Origin: JBKEAJ01 sp047974415
GTDB lineage: Bacteria > Bacteroidota > Bacteroidia > Bacteroidales > Prolixibacteraceae
NCBI GenBank assembly: GCA_047974415.1
Contig: JBKECH010000077.1
Span: 1 to 62,700, forward strand
Reading direction: 5' to 3'
Length of the DNA stretch: 62,700 nucleotides
The position numbers and the translations under genes are program-made. A model generated the notes under the pieces. The model did not search any database. It was not told where the DNA came from and worked only from the letters and a program-made list of their open reading frames with translations. This document shows positions 26,027 through 35,074 of the stretch, one piece after another (the first letter of the stretch is position 1; each line of letters opens with the position of its first letter).

Positions 26027-29000
26027 TTAGTCCATGGTAACGCTCAAACCTAAACCTCGAAGTTCATGTAATAATACATTTAACGACTCAGGCATACCAG
26101 GTTCAGGCATAGGCTCTCCCTTTACAATAGACTCATATGTCTTGGCTCTTCCAAGCACATCGTCAGACTTAACTGTCAAGATTTCTTGCAGTATGTGCGA
26201 TGCTCCAAAAGCTTCTAGTGCCCAGACTTCCATCTCCCCAAAACGCTGACCACCAAACTGAGCCTTTCCGCCCAGAGGCTGCTGTGTAATAAGAGAGTAA
26301 GGTCCAATAGAACGAGCATGCATTTTATCTTCCACCATGTGCCCAAGCTTCATCATATAAATAACTCCGACTGTGGCTTCTTGGTCAAACTGCACTCCTG
26401 TCCTTCCGTCGTAAAGTCTTGTTCGTCCAAACTCGGGAACTCCTGCTTTGTTAGTAAAATCTGTAATCTGCATAATAGATGCACCGTCAAATATTGGGGT
26501 TGCGAACTTAATTCCCAAACGACGACCTGCCCACCCAAGCACAGTCTCATATATTTGCCCCAAGTTCATCCGCGATGGTACTCCTAGTGGATTAAGTACA
26601 ATATCCACAGGCGTCCCGTCCTCCATAAAAGGCATGTCCTCCTGACGAACTATGCACGATACAATACCTTTGTTACCGTGTCGACCTGCCATTTTATCAC
26701 CTACTTGGAGCTTGCGTTTTTTAGCAATATAAATCTTTGCCAATTTTACGATACCTGTCGGTAATTCATCCCCAATGCTCAAACTATAACGATCTCGCTT
26801 TAACCTAGCTTCCAGAGCCTTACACTTAGAGATGAAATTATAAATCAACCGAGTCACCATTCCTGAAATCCTCTTATCGGAACACCAATTATTAGGATTT
26901 ATATTATTAAAGTCTATCTCTTCAAGCTTCTTCACCGTGAATTTACTCCCCTTGGAAATATATTCTTGACCCAAATAGTCTTTTACTCCCAAAGAGTTAT
27001 TGCCTTCAAGTAGCTCCCACAGCTTATCCATCAATATAGATCTTACTGCAACAAGCTCTTTTTCGTACACTTGTTCTCTTTGTTCCAGCCTCTCTTTGTG
27101 AGAATTCTTATTTTTTTTGTCTTTTTCTAAACGAGAGAATAGTTTTTTCTCAACCACTATACCTTTTAACGAGGCAGACGCTTTTAACGAGGCGTCTTTG
27201 ACATCTCCTGCTTTATCGCCAAATATCGCGCGAAGGAGTTTCTCCTCAGGCGAGGGGTCAGACTCTCCTTTAGGTGTAATTTTTCCTATCAGAATATCGC
27301 CAGGTTTTACTCGTGCTCCGATTCGAATCATTCCGTTTTCATCCAAATCTTTAGTAGCTTCTTCACTAATGTTTGGAATATCCGATGTAAACTCTTCTAC
27401 TCCTCGTTTTGTGTCTCGCACTTCAAGAGAGTATTCATCTATATGTATTGACGTAAAAACATCATCCGAAACAACTCGCTCCGAAACCACAATAGCGTCC
27501 TCATAGTTGTATCCCTGCCATGGCATAAAGGCAACCATCAAATTGCGTCCTAGAGCCAACTCTCCTTGTTCAGTGGCATATCCTTCTGTAAGAACTTGCC
27601 CCTTGGTTACTTTTTGCCTCTTTGTAACAATTGGCTTAAGATCCACACAAGTACTTTGATTAGTTTTTCTATACTTCGCTAGTTTATATGTCTTAACATC
27701 AGAGTCGAAACTTACAAACTTCTCATCCTCTGTTAAATCATATTTAATTGAGATAGTGTTTGAATCAACAAACTCAACAACTCCATCATTCTCTGCAACA
27801 ACGTGTATCTTAGAATCTGTAGCAACTGATGTTTCAAGCCCTGTACCAACAATTGGAGACTCAGGTCTTATAATTGGGACAGCTTGTCGCATCATGTTAG
27901 ACCCCATCAATGCTCGGTTTGCATCGTCATGCTCTAAGAATGTAATTAATGAAGCAGCAACAGAAGCTATTTGATTAGGACCTACGTCCATAAGGTTAAC
28001 CTCCATTTTATCGACAAGAGGGTAATCTCCGTCTAGCCTCGATTTTACTTTATCATTCTCAAAATTACCATCTTTATCGATAGGTGCATTGGCTTGAGCT
28101 ATGATTTTGCCTTCTTCTTCTTCAGCTGTAAGGTATATTATACCGTTAGCTGACATATCTACTACTCCATCAGATACTCGTCTATATGGAGTAGTAATAA
28201 AGCCCAAATTATTAATCTTAGCAAAAACACAAAGAGAGGAAATCAATCCGATGTTGGGTCCCTCTGGTGTTTCAATGGGACAGAGTCTACCATAGTGTGT
28301 AAAATGGACGTCACGAACCTCAAAACCAGCACGCTCTCTAGACAGCCCTCCTGGACCTAATGCTGACATGCGTCGTTTGTGTGTCATCTCTGCCAGAGGG
28401 TTGGTTTGGTCCATGAACTGCGACAGTGCATTTGTACCAAAAAATGAGTTTATTACTGATGACAGAGTTTTTGAGTTAATCAAGTCTGTTGGAGTAAAAA
28501 CTTCATTGTCACGAACATTCATCCTTTCGCGAATTGTCCTTGACATACGAGCCAAGCCGACTCCAAATTGTGTCGCCATCTGCTCGCCTACTGTTCTTAC
28601 TCGTCGATTACTCAAATGGTCAATATCATCAATGTCGGTCTTAGAATTTATTAATTGAATAAGATACTTCACAATTTCGATGATGTCATCTTTTGTAAGC
28701 ACCTTATTATTCATATCTATATTCAGATTCAACTTCTTGTTGATTCTATATCTACCAACATCTCCTAAATCATATCTTTTATCTGAGAAGAATAATTTAT
28801 CAATAACTTCTCTTGCTGTAGCCTCATCTGGCGGTTCAGCATTTCGTAGTTGTCTATATATGTGTGTTACAGCTTCCTTTTCAGAGTTGCAAGAGTCTTT
28901 GTGTAAAGTATTGTATATTATAGCATAATCCTGCATATTTGCGTCTTCCTTATGCAGTAGTACTGTTGGTACTTTAGCCTCTATAATCTGCTCTATATTT

Positions 29001-29839
29001 TTTTCATCGATTACTGTTTCGCGTTCTATTATTACTTCATTACGCTCTATCGACACTACTTCGCCAGTATCCTCATCGACGAAATCCTCAATCCATGTTT
29101 TTAGAACCCTAGCGGCCAATTTTCTGCCACTAATTTTCTTTAAGTTTGTTTTGTTTACCTTTATTTCATCTGCCAGGTTAAATATTTCAAGAATGTCCTT
29201 ATCACTTTCAAAGCCTATGGCTCTAAATAGTGTAGTTACAGGCAACTTCTTTTTTCTGTCAATGTAAGCATACATGACATTATTAATATCGGTGGAAAAT
29301 TCAATCCATGAACCTTTAAAAGGGATTATTCTAGCCGAATATAGTTTTGTTCCATTTGAATGTACACTCTGTGCAAAGAAAACTCCAGGCGACCTATGCA
29401 ACTGAGAAACAACAACTCTCTCTGCTCCATTTATAACAAAAGTTCCTCTATCTGTCATATATGGAACTGTGCCTAGGTACACATCCTGAACCACAGTATC
29501 GAAATCCTCATGCTCGGGATCTGTACAGTGTAGTTTTAGTTTTGCTTTAATTGGCACGCTATATGTAAGTCCCTGGTCTACACACTCCTCAATACTATAT
29601 CGAGGGTAATCTATTTGGTAATCTAAAAACTCTAGAACAAAATTGTTTCTAGTATCTGAAATCGGGAAATTTTCATTAAAAACAGAATAAAACCCCTCTT
29701 TTCTCCGCTGCTCCGGGGTGGAGTCCATTTGGAAGAAATCACGAAACGATTTAATCTGGATATCAAGAAAATCTGGATAATCAAAGCTTTTTTTTGTGGA
29801 AGAGAAGCTAATTCGTCCTCCCTGAATATTATATGACAT
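26027..29839 (-). CDS. rpoB: RNA polymerase subunit beta
   Basis: The 1270-residue beta subunit. The rifampicin region reads FFGTNALSQFMDQTNPLAEMTHKRRMSALGPGG, with the wild-type-like Q, D, H and S positions and no obvious resistance change. C-terminal marks include KMAGRHGNKGIVS and GGKAQFGGQRFGEMEVWALEAFG. A lineage insert with a lysine-rich stretch (SRLEKDKKNKNSHKERLEQ) lies near residue 910. Beta makes up one side of the active cleft. Confidence 0.98.
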   Translation of the reverse strand: MSYNIQGGRISFSSTKKSFDYPDFLDIQIKSFRDFFQMDSTPEQRRKEGFYSVFNENFPISDTRNNFVLEFLDYQIDYPRYSIEECVDQGLTYSVPIKAKLKLHCTDPEHEDFDTVVQDVYLGTVPYMTDRGTFVINGAERVVVSQLHRSPGVFFAQSVHSNGTKLYSARIIPFKGSWIEFSTDINNVMYAYIDRKKKLPVTTLFRAIGFESDKDILEIFNLADEIKVNKTNLKKISGRKLAARVLKTWIEDFVDEDTGEVVSIERNEVIIERETVIDEKNIEQIIEAKVPTVLLHKEDANMQDYAIIYNTLHKDSCNSEKEAVTHIYRQLRNAEPPDEATAREVIDKLFFSDKRYDLGDVGRYRINKKLNLNIDMNNKVLTKDDIIEIVKYLIQLINSKTDIDDIDHLSNRRVRTVGEQMATQFGVGLARMSRTIRERMNVRDNEVFTPTDLINSKTLSSVINSFFGTNALSQFMDQTNPLAEMTHKRRMSALGPGGLSRERAGFEVRDVHFTHYGRLCPIETPEGPNIGLISSLCVFAKINNLGFITTPYRRVSDGVVDMSANGIIYLTAEEEEGKIIAQANAPIDKDGNFENDKVKSRLDGDYPLVDKMEVNLMDVGPNQIASVAASLITFLEHDDANRALMGSNMMRQAVPIIRPESPIVGTGLETSVATDSKIHVVAENDGVVEFVDSNTISIKYDLTEDEKFVSFDSDVKTYKLAKYRKTNQSTCVDLKPIVTKRQKVTKGQVLTEGYATEQGELALGRNLMVAFMPWQGYNYEDAIVVSERVVSDDVFTSIHIDEYSLEVRDTKRGVEEFTSDIPNISEEATKDLDENGMIRIGARVKPGDILIGKITPKGESDPSPEEKLLRAIFGDKAGDVKDASLKASASLKGIVVEKKLFSRLEKDKKNKNSHKERLEQREQVYEKELVAVRSILMDKLWELLEGNNSLGVKDYLGQEYISKGSKFTVKKLEEIDFNNINPNNWCSDKRISGMVTRLIYNFISKCKALEARLKRDRYSLSIGDELPTGIVKLAKIYIAKKRKLQVGDKMAGRHGNKGIVSCIVRQEDMPFMEDGTPVDIVLNPLGVPSRMNLGQIYETVLGWAGRRLGIKFATPIFDGASIMQITDFTNKAGVPEFGRTRLYDGRTGVQFDQEATVGVIYMMKLGHMVEDKMHARSIGPYSLITQQPLGGKAQFGGQRFGEMEVWALEAFGASHILQEILTVKSDDVLGRAKTYESIVKGEPMPEPGMPESLNVLLHELRGLGLSVTMD

Positions 29840-29878
29840 GAATTAAAAATTAAGGACCTACATCTTCAAATACAACAA

Positions 29879-29912
29879 GGTTTAGACTCTCGTGAACACG
29901 AGAATCTAAACC
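29879..29912 (-). promoter_or_regulatory. Hairpin between rplL and rpoB (attenuator-like)
   Basis: GGTTTAGA, a mismatch, then TCTCGTG, loop AA, CACGAGA, a mismatch, and TCTAAACC form a 15-pair stem. On the minus strand it is followed by TTGTTGTATTTG, a weak T-rich run. A partial terminator here is known in other bacteria and would lower rpoBC output relative to ribosomal proteins. Confidence 0.7.
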
Positions 29913-29936
29913 AATAATACATTAATATACAGAGGA

Positions 29937-30317
29937 CTACTTAATTTCAACCTCTGCTCCAGCTTCTTCTAACTGAGCCTTTAGTGCATCAGCTTCATCT
30001 TTTGACACTTTTTCTTTGATAGCTTTTGGAGCACTATCTACAACTTCTTTAGCCTCTTTCAATCCTAGGCCTGCAAGTTCTTTTACAAGTTTAACAACAG
30101 CTAGTTTAGACTGTCCACCAGCTTTTAATATTACGTCAAACTCAGTTTGCGCTGCTGCAGCATCATCTGCTTCTCCACCTGCTGCTGCTCCAGCAACAGC
30201 AACCGCTGCCGCTGCAGGTTCAATACCATACTCATCCTTAAGGATATCTGCTAACTCTTTTACTTCTTTTACAGTTAAATTTACTAATTCTTCTGCAAGT
30301 TTTTTAATATCTGCCAT
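29937..30317 (-). CDS. rplL: Ribosomal protein L7/L12
   Basis: Stalk protein of the 50S subunit, 126 residues. The N-terminal dimer helix (AEELVNLTVKEVKELADILK), an alanine-rich hinge and the globular C-terminal domain (LKAGGQSKLAVVKLVKELAGL, VDSAPKAIKEKV) are all present. It recruits and activates translation GTPases. It follows rplJ by 31 bases. Confidence 0.97.
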   Translation of the reverse strand: MADIKKLAEELVNLTVKEVKELADILKDEYGIEPAAAAVAVAGAAAGGEADDAAAAQTEFDVILKAGGQSKLAVVKLVKELAGLGLKEAKEVVDSAPKAIKEKVSKDEADALKAQLEEAGAEVEIK

Positions 30318-30348
30318 TGTATTTAAAGATTTTTAAATTATTAATTGA

Positions 30349-30870
30349 TTAAGATGCCTTTTCTTCTAAGGCTTTCAAAACTCCTTGTAGGGTATTGCCT
30401 CCACTTTGGAGAGCCCCAACAACATTTTTGATTGGAGATTGTAATAAACCGATAACATCTCCGAGCAACTCTGTTTTAGATTTTATGCTAACTAGATCTG
30501 CCAAATGATTAGCTCCTACGTAAACACACTCTTCAGCATACGCTGCTTTCAACTCTGGTTTGCCTTTTTTGGCTCCCAATGTTTTTATAAGCTTTGCTGG
30601 TGCACTTGCTTGTTCACTAATCATTATTGCAGTGTTGCCACTCAAAACACTATTCATATCGCCAGTCTCTTTGTCGCAAGCGGCAAGAGCTAGGTTCATA
30701 AAAGTGTTTTTCACAACTGTTAGCTTAATATCTTTAGCAAAGCACTCCTTGCGCAAAGTCGAAGTTTGACTCGAATTCAAGCCCGAAATATCCACTAGAT
30801 AGAAGTGGCTAGCTTCGTTCAGTTGCTCAGTTATTTGCTTAACTAACTCTATTTTATCTGACTTTTTCAT
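30349..30870 (-). CDS. rplJ: Ribosomal protein L10
   Basis: Base of the 50S stalk, binding 23S rRNA and L7/L12 dimers. The 173-residue sequence has the expected N-terminal part (YLVDISGLNSSQTSTLRKEC, TVVKNTFMNLAL) and a C-terminal helix for L7/L12. In other bacteria the L10-L12 complex represses its own message; the leader between 30871 and 30911 is short here. Confidence 0.96.
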   Translation of the reverse strand: MKKSDKIELVKQITEQLNEASHFYLVDISGLNSSQTSTLRKECFAKDIKLTVVKNTFMNLALAACDKETGDMNSVLSGNTAIMISEQASAPAKLIKTLGAKKGKPELKAAYAEECVYVGANHLADLVSIKSKTELLGDVIGLLQSPIKNVVGALQSGGNTLQGVLKALEEKAS

Positions 30871-30911
30871 ATGTCAATTGCACTATTTGAAGTTTAAACT
30901 TCTTTTTGTTT

Positions 30912-31610
30912 TTAATTTGCTCCAATAGACTTCACGTCTACTGCAATACCAAGACTCATAGTACTAGATAATGTAACGCTCTTGATGTATGTTCCTTTTG
31001 AAGCAGAAGGTCTCAACTTAATAATAGTATTGATAAACTCCGAAGCATTGTCATGCAACTTCTTTGGGTCAAAAGATACTTTCCCAACCGACGTATGTAC
31101 AATGCCAAATTTATCAACTTTAAAGTCTATCTTTCCTGACTTAACTTCAGATACGGCTTTACCTATTTCAGGTGTAACTGTTCCACTCTTAGGATTAGGC
31201 ATCAAGCCCCGAGGTCCTAAAATTCTACCAATAAGACCAAGTTTTCCCATTACCTGAGGCATAGTTATAATGACATCTACATCTGTCCAACCTCCTTTAA
31301 TCTTATCGATGTAGTCGTCCAATCCCACAAAATCTGCTCCAGCTTCTTTAGCTTCGGCTTCTTTCTCGGGAGTAACTAATGCCAGGACTCTTACGTCCTT
31401 TCCTGTGCCATGCGGAAGCGACACAACACCACGCACCATCTGATTGGCCTTACGAGGATCTACCCCCAGACGTACATCTATATCGACAGAGGCATCAAAC
31501 GTCGTATAAGATATTTCTTTAACTAGGCTTGTTGCTTCTTCCAATGAATAGAATTTGTCCTTTTCGACCTTTTCTAATGCGAGCTTTCTTTTCTTCGAAA
31601 TTTTTCCCAT
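30912..31610 (-). CDS. rplA: Ribosomal protein L1
   Basis: Forms the L1 stalk of the 50S subunit and helps release deacylated tRNA. The 232-residue protein has the L1 signature region (MGKLGLIGRILGPRGLMPNPKSGTVT) and the N-terminal KKRKLALEKVEKDKFYSLEEA helix. In E. coli it also represses the rplK-rplA message; a target site was not sought here. Confidence 0.97.
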   Translation of the reverse strand: MGKISKKRKLALEKVEKDKFYSLEEATSLVKEISYTTFDASVDIDVRLGVDPRKANQMVRGVVSLPHGTGKDVRVLALVTPEKEAEAKEAGADFVGLDDYIDKIKGGWTDVDVIITMPQVMGKLGLIGRILGPRGLMPNPKSGTVTPEIGKAVSEVKSGKIDFKVDKFGIVHTSVGKVSFDPKKLHDNASEFINTIIKLRPSASKGTYIKSVTLSSTMSLGIAVDVKSIGAN

Positions 31611-31622
31611 TGCAATAATTTT

Positions 31623-32066
31623 TTAATTTTCTAATGGAGAGTCACCCGTAACTGTAACTCCCATACTTCGTGCTGTGCCCGCTACCATGCTCATTGCTGA
31701 TTCGACTTTAAAGCAATTCAAATCGCTCATTTTGCTCTCAGCAATCTCTCGTACCTGATCCCACGTAATAGACCCTACCTTTTTAGTATGGGGCATTGGT
31801 GATCCTGCTTTCAATTTGGCGGCCTCTAACACTGAAATAGCAATAGGTGGTTGTTTAATTATGAAGTCAAAAGACTTATCTGCAAAAACAGTTATAACTA
31901 CCGGCAACACCTTACCTTGTTGGTCTTGTGTTCTGGCATTAAACTGCTTACAGAAGTTCATAATATTAACCCCTTTGGCTCCCAGTGCTGGACCGACAGG
32001 TGGCGAGGGGTTTGCCTGACCACCCTTAATCTGTAATTTAATTAATCCTGCGACTTCTTTAGCCAT
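31623..32066 (-). CDS. rplK: Ribosomal protein L11
   Basis: Binds the GTPase-associated region of 23S rRNA with the stalk. The 147-residue protein has the proline-rich switch (LQIKGGQANPSPPVGPALGAKGVNIM) and the C-terminal RNA-binding part (VGSITWDQVREIAESKMSDLN, GTARSMGV). It lies 12 bases before rplA. Confidence 0.97.
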   Translation of the reverse strand: MAKEVAGLIKLQIKGGQANPSPPVGPALGAKGVNIMNFCKQFNARTQDQQGKVLPVVITVFADKSFDFIIKQPPIAISVLEAAKLKAGSPMPHTKKVGSITWDQVREIAESKMSDLNCFKVESAMSMVAGTARSMGVTVTGDSPLEN

Positions 32067-32096
32067 AATATAATATTTAAAAAATACTTTTAATTT

Positions 32097-32648
32097 CTAC
32101 TGTCCTCTTTCTACCTGCATAAAGCTAAGTTCCAGGGGAGTTTTTCTTCCAAAAATCTTAACCATCACTTTAAGCTTCTTTTTGTCGTCGTAAACTTCCT
32201 CTATAGTGGCGCTAAATCCAATAAAAGCGCCATCAATAATTTTTATGGTCTCTCCAACGACAAAAGGGACGTTCATTAGTTCGTCAGCCTCTGCCAACTC
32301 GTCTACTCGACCCAGAATTCTATTAACTTCAGAATCTCTTAAAGGCATTGGATCTCCTCCTTTGGTTTCACTCAAAAAGCCTATAACGTTTCTTACGTTC
32401 TTGAGCACATGCGTAACCTCTCCAACAAGAGCTGCTTCTATTAATACATAACCAGGAAAAAAACTACGATCCTTGCTAACCTTTTTCCCATTTCTAATTT
32501 GATAAACTTTCTCCATCGGAATCAAAACTTGAGAAACATAGCCAGCAAGCTCGCCACCATTCATCTCCCCTTCAATAGATTCCTTTACTTTCTTTTCTTT
32601 ACCACCTACTGCTCGAATAACGTACCATCTGTGCTTGAGTTCTGTCAT
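32097..32648 (-). CDS. nusG: Transcription antitermination factor NusG
   Basis: Binds RNA polymerase and couples transcription with translation. The chosen start gives 183 residues beginning MTELKHRWYVIRAVGGKEKK. The NGN domain follows (FFPGYVLIEA), then the KOW domain (VGETIKIIDGAFIGFSATIEEV). An upstream in-frame TTG could add three residues; the ATG fits the family. It is transcribed between secE and rplK. Confidence 0.95.
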   Translation of the reverse strand: MTELKHRWYVIRAVGGKEKKVKESIEGEMNGGELAGYVSQVLIPMEKVYQIRNGKKVSKDRSFFPGYVLIEAALVGEVTHVLKNVRNVIGFLSETKGGDPMPLRDSEVNRILGRVDELAEADELMNVPFVVGETIKIIDGAFIGFSATIEEVYDDKKKLKVMVKIFGRKTPLELSFMQVERGQ

Positions 32649-32671
32649 AATCAACAAGATATAAAATAAGC

Positions 32672-32866
32672 TTATTTAGATACTCCGTAAATCAAATCAA
32701 CAACAATATACTTAAACGAGACGTCCATCGCCAATACGAGTATAGCTATTATAACAGTAGCAATCATAACTATACCAGCACTAGTTTGCAACTCCTCCAA
32801 TGTTGGCCAAGTAACCTTTGTAACTAGTTCTTTATACGACTCCTCTATATAGTTCTTCAATTTCAT
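32672..32866 (-). CDS. secE: Protein translocase subunit SecE
   Basis: A 64-residue inner-membrane protein that clamps the SecY channel. It has the amphipathic helix with YKELVTKVTWPTLEELQ and one membrane segment (VMIATVIIAILVLAMDVSF). The short single-span form is normal for most bacteria. It is encoded 23 bases before nusG. Confidence 0.94.
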   Translation of the reverse strand: MKLKNYIEESYKELVTKVTWPTLEELQTSAGIVMIATVIIAILVLAMDVSFKYIVVDLIYGVSK

Positions 32867-32924
32867 ATTTTCTTTTTTGCTTCGGTGCTAGGTATTGATG
32901 TATCTCGCACATTCTTTATTAAGC

Positions 32925-32966
32925 CAGAATTAAAGGACTCGAACCTTTATAAACGCCTTGATTCTG
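32925..32966 (-). ncRNA. tRNA-like remnant or minihelix between tuf and secE
   Basis: On the minus strand CAGAATC pairs with AATTCTG (seven pairs including one G-U), enclosing an 11-base connector and a T-arm with perfect tRNA rules: AAAGG, loop TTCGAGT, CCTTT. The D and anticodon arms are missing and no CCA follows. In many Bacteroidota a tRNA-Trp gene sits between tuf and secE, so this may be its remnant, or the 3' half of another tRNA. A functional acceptor-T minihelix in the secE leader is an alternative. Confidence 0.45.
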
Positions 32967-32968
32967 CA

Positions 32969-33003
32969 AAAATAGTCCCAAGGGCTTTCCCCTCGGGACT
33001 TTT
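32969..33003 (-). terminator. Terminator after tuf
   Basis: The minus strand forms AGTCCC, an A-C bulge, AGGG paired to the partner half, with loop GGAAAG, followed by ATTTTTG. It lies 22 bases after the tuf stop and separates tuf from the secE-nusG-rpl transcript. Confidence 0.85.
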
Positions 33004-33024
33004 CATATTATTACGTATAATGAA

Positions 33025-34209
33025 TTATACAATCTCGGTTATCTGTCCAGCACCTACTGTACGACCACCTTCACGAATAGCAAAGCGTAATCCAACATTT
33101 ATTGCAACTGGAGTGATAAGTTCAACATCAATAGTTAAGTTGTCTCCTGGCATTACCATCTCTCGTCCTTCAGGAAGAGTTATCTCGCCTGTTACATCAA
33201 GTGTGCGGATGTAGAACTGCGGACGATATCTATTGTGGAATGGAGTGTGACGACCACCTTCTTCTTTCTTCAATACATAAACCTCTGCTTTGAATCTAGT
33301 ATGAGGAGTTATTGAACCAGATTTTGCAAGAATCATACCACGCTTAATCTCGTTTTTATCGATACCACGAAGAAGTAAACCGACATTATCTCCAGCTTGA
33401 CCTTCGTCGAGGATTTTGCGGAACATTTCAACTCCTGTACAAGTAGTTTTTTTACCATCTGCACCAAGACCGATAATTTCCATCTCGTCTCCAGTGTGGA
33501 TAATTCCAGTTTCGATACGACCTGTAGCAACTGTTCCACGACCTGTAATAGAGAATACGTCCTCAACAGGCATCAAGAATGGTTTATCTTTATCGCGAGG
33601 AGGAACAGGAATCCATGTATCAACAGCATCCATAAGCTCCATCACTTTATCTTCCCATTTAGCTTCTCCATTAAGTGCTCCTAATGCAGATCCCATTATA
33701 ACAGGAGTATTGTCGCCGTCGAATTCGTAGAAGCTTAGAAGATCACGTACTTCCATTTCTACAAGCTCTAGCAACTCTTCGTCGTCAACCATGTCTACTT
33801 TATTCAAGAAAACAACGATTCTAGGTACGTTCACCTGACGAGCAAGAAGGATATGCTCGCGTGTCTGTGGCATGGGACCATCAGTAGCGGCACAAACAAG
33901 AATTGCACCATCCATTTGGGCAGCACCAGTTACCATATTCTTAACGTAGTCAGCGTGACCAGGACAGTCAACGTGAGCGTAGTGACGATTTGCTGTTTGA
34001 TACTCTACGTGAGATGTATTAATAGTTATACCTCTCTCTTTTTCTTCAGGAGCATTATCGATTGAATCGAATGCGCGCATCTCAGAAAGACCTTTCTTTG
34101 CCAAGACTGTTGTAATCGCAGCTGTCAGGGTAGTTTTACCATGATCCACGTGACCGATTGTACCAATATTCAGGTGCTCCTTGTCTCTGTTAAATTGTTC
34201 TTTTGCCAT
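33025..34209 (-). CDS. tuf: Elongation factor Tu
   Basis: GTPase that delivers aminoacyl-tRNA to the ribosome. The 394-residue protein carries G1 GHVDHGKTTL, the effector loop with RGITINTSHVEY, G3 DCPGHADYVKNM, G4 NKVD and G5 SALGA, then two beta-barrel domains. It follows the four-tRNA cluster in the classical thrU-tyrU-glyT-thrT-tufB order known from E. coli. Confidence 0.98.
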   Translation of the reverse strand: MAKEQFNRDKEHLNIGTIGHVDHGKTTLTAAITTVLAKKGLSEMRAFDSIDNAPEEKERGITINTSHVEYQTANRHYAHVDCPGHADYVKNMVTGAAQMDGAILVCAATDGPMPQTREHILLARQVNVPRIVVFLNKVDMVDDEELLELVEMEVRDLLSFYEFDGDNTPVIMGSALGALNGEAKWEDKVMELMDAVDTWIPVPPRDKDKPFLMPVEDVFSITGRGTVATGRIETGIIHTGDEMEIIGLGADGKKTTCTGVEMFRKILDEGQAGDNVGLLLRGIDKNEIKRGMILAKSGSITPHTRFKAEVYVLKKEEGGRHTPFHNRYRPQFYIRTLDVTGEITLPEGREMVMPGDNLTIDVELITPVAINVGLRFAIREGGRTVGAGQITEIV

Positions 34210-34235
34210 CTTATTCTATTTTTAAAATCAATTTG

Positions 34236-34307
<72 letters not shown>

Positions 34308-34319
34308 AACGACAAATTG

Positions 34320-34392
34320 AGCGGGAGACGGGGTTCAAACCCGCGACCCTCAGCTTGGAAGGCTGATGCTCTATCAACTGAGCTACTCCCGC
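34320..34392 (-). tRNA. tRNA-Gly (TCC)
   Basis: The acceptor pairs GCGGGAG with CTCCCGC; the anticodon stem TCAGC/GCTGA encloses CTTCCAA with anticodon TCC; the T-arm contains GGGTTTGAACCCC. CCA is not encoded. It lies 12 bases before tRNA-Thr(GGT). Confidence 0.95.
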
Positions 34393-34424
34393 TAAAAAAT
34401 GCCGTCCCTCATAAGGATTCGGTG

Positions 34425-34507
34425 TGGGGAGAGCAGGATTCGAACCTACGAAGGAATGATCCAACAGATTTACAGTCTGTCCCGTTTGGCCGCTTCGGTA
34501 TCTCCCC
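34425..34507 (-). tRNA. tRNA-Tyr (GTA)
   Basis: Acceptor GGGGAGA/TCTCCCC with discriminator A; anticodon loop CTGTAAA (GTA) between CAGA and TCTG; a long variable arm (class II) near GTTGGATCATTCCTTCG. The 83-base length fits bacterial tRNA-Tyr. CCA is not encoded. Confidence 0.95.
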
Positions 34508-34512
34508 AAGGG

Positions 34513-34586
34513 AGCCGATGGAGGGATTCGAACCCCCGACCCGCTGATTACAAATCAGCTGCTCTGGCCAACTGAGCTACACCGGC
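34513..34586 (-). tRNA. tRNA-Thr (TGT)
   Basis: Acceptor GCCGGTG pairs with CATCGGC, with a G-U pair; anticodon stem CTGAT/ATCAG encloses TTGTAA with anticodon TGT; T-arm GGGGGTTCGAATCCC. CCA is not encoded. It is first in the Thr-Tyr-Gly-Thr-tuf transcript. Confidence 0.95.
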
Positions 34587-34636
34587 AAATACAATATTTC
34601 TTAGATCGTCACCTTCTTTATTTCTTAAAAGGCATG

Positions 34637-34668
34637 CAAATATAGATACTTTAATTTTACCCACCAAA
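34637..34668 (-). promoter_or_regulatory. Promoter of the tRNA-tuf operon
   Basis: The minus strand shows TTTG, 20 bases, then TATATTTG: both boxes of the Bacteroidota promoter at the right spacing. The predicted start is about 45 bases upstream of tRNA-Thr(TGT). The upstream box touches the hpf terminator stem. Confidence 0.75.
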
Positions 34669-34706
34669 TAATCTGCGCTTTTTTTCAAAAAAAAGCGCAG
34701 ATTATT
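34667..34706 (-). terminator. Terminator after hpf
   Basis: AATAATCTGCGC and its complement GCGCAGATTATT flank A/T runs (TTTTTTTCAAAAAAAA), making a long perfect stem-loop 8 bases after the hpf stop. Confidence 0.85.
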
Positions 34707-34713
34707 ACCTTAA

Positions 34714-35010
34714 CTATTTCATTCTTTCTTTGTATTTGTCTATTTGTTTGCGCATTGCATCTACCGCCTGATCTATTCCTTTTTCAAATGATTCTTCTTG
34801 TTTTTTCACAAACAGATGATCGTGCGATGGCACTGACAGAGACAATTCTACTATTTTATTATTATGAGACTCGGGTTTATCAACCTTTAATGTAATCTCG
34901 GCTCCGATGATATTATCGAAGTACTGATTTAATTTTGTAACCTTTTTCTCTATTAGTTCAGTTAATTTCTGATCTGCGGTAAAACGTACGGCATTAATCT
35001 TAATGTTCAT
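34714..35010 (-). CDS. Ribosome hibernation promoting factor (short HPF/RaiA family)
   Basis: A 98-residue cytosolic protein that binds the 30S decoding site in stationary phase. The family fold is visible: MNIKINAVRFTADQKLTELIEKKV, then the DNIIGAEITLKVD strand and the basic helical C terminus (GIDQAVDAMRKQIDKYKER). The short form lacks the dimerising tail of long HPF. Its leader, about 180 bases long if it starts near the TATATTTA at about 35200, contains leader element A. Confidence 0.9.
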   Translation of the reverse strand: MNIKINAVRFTADQKLTELIEKKVTKLNQYFDNIIGAEITLKVDKPESHNNKIVELSLSVPSHDHLFVKKQEESFEKGIDQAVDAMRKQIDKYKERMK

Positions 35011-35074
35011 AATACTCAGTGTTAATTGTTTATATAATATATTCCAAGTCCTTCCTTCTGCAATTCACTTTTTA

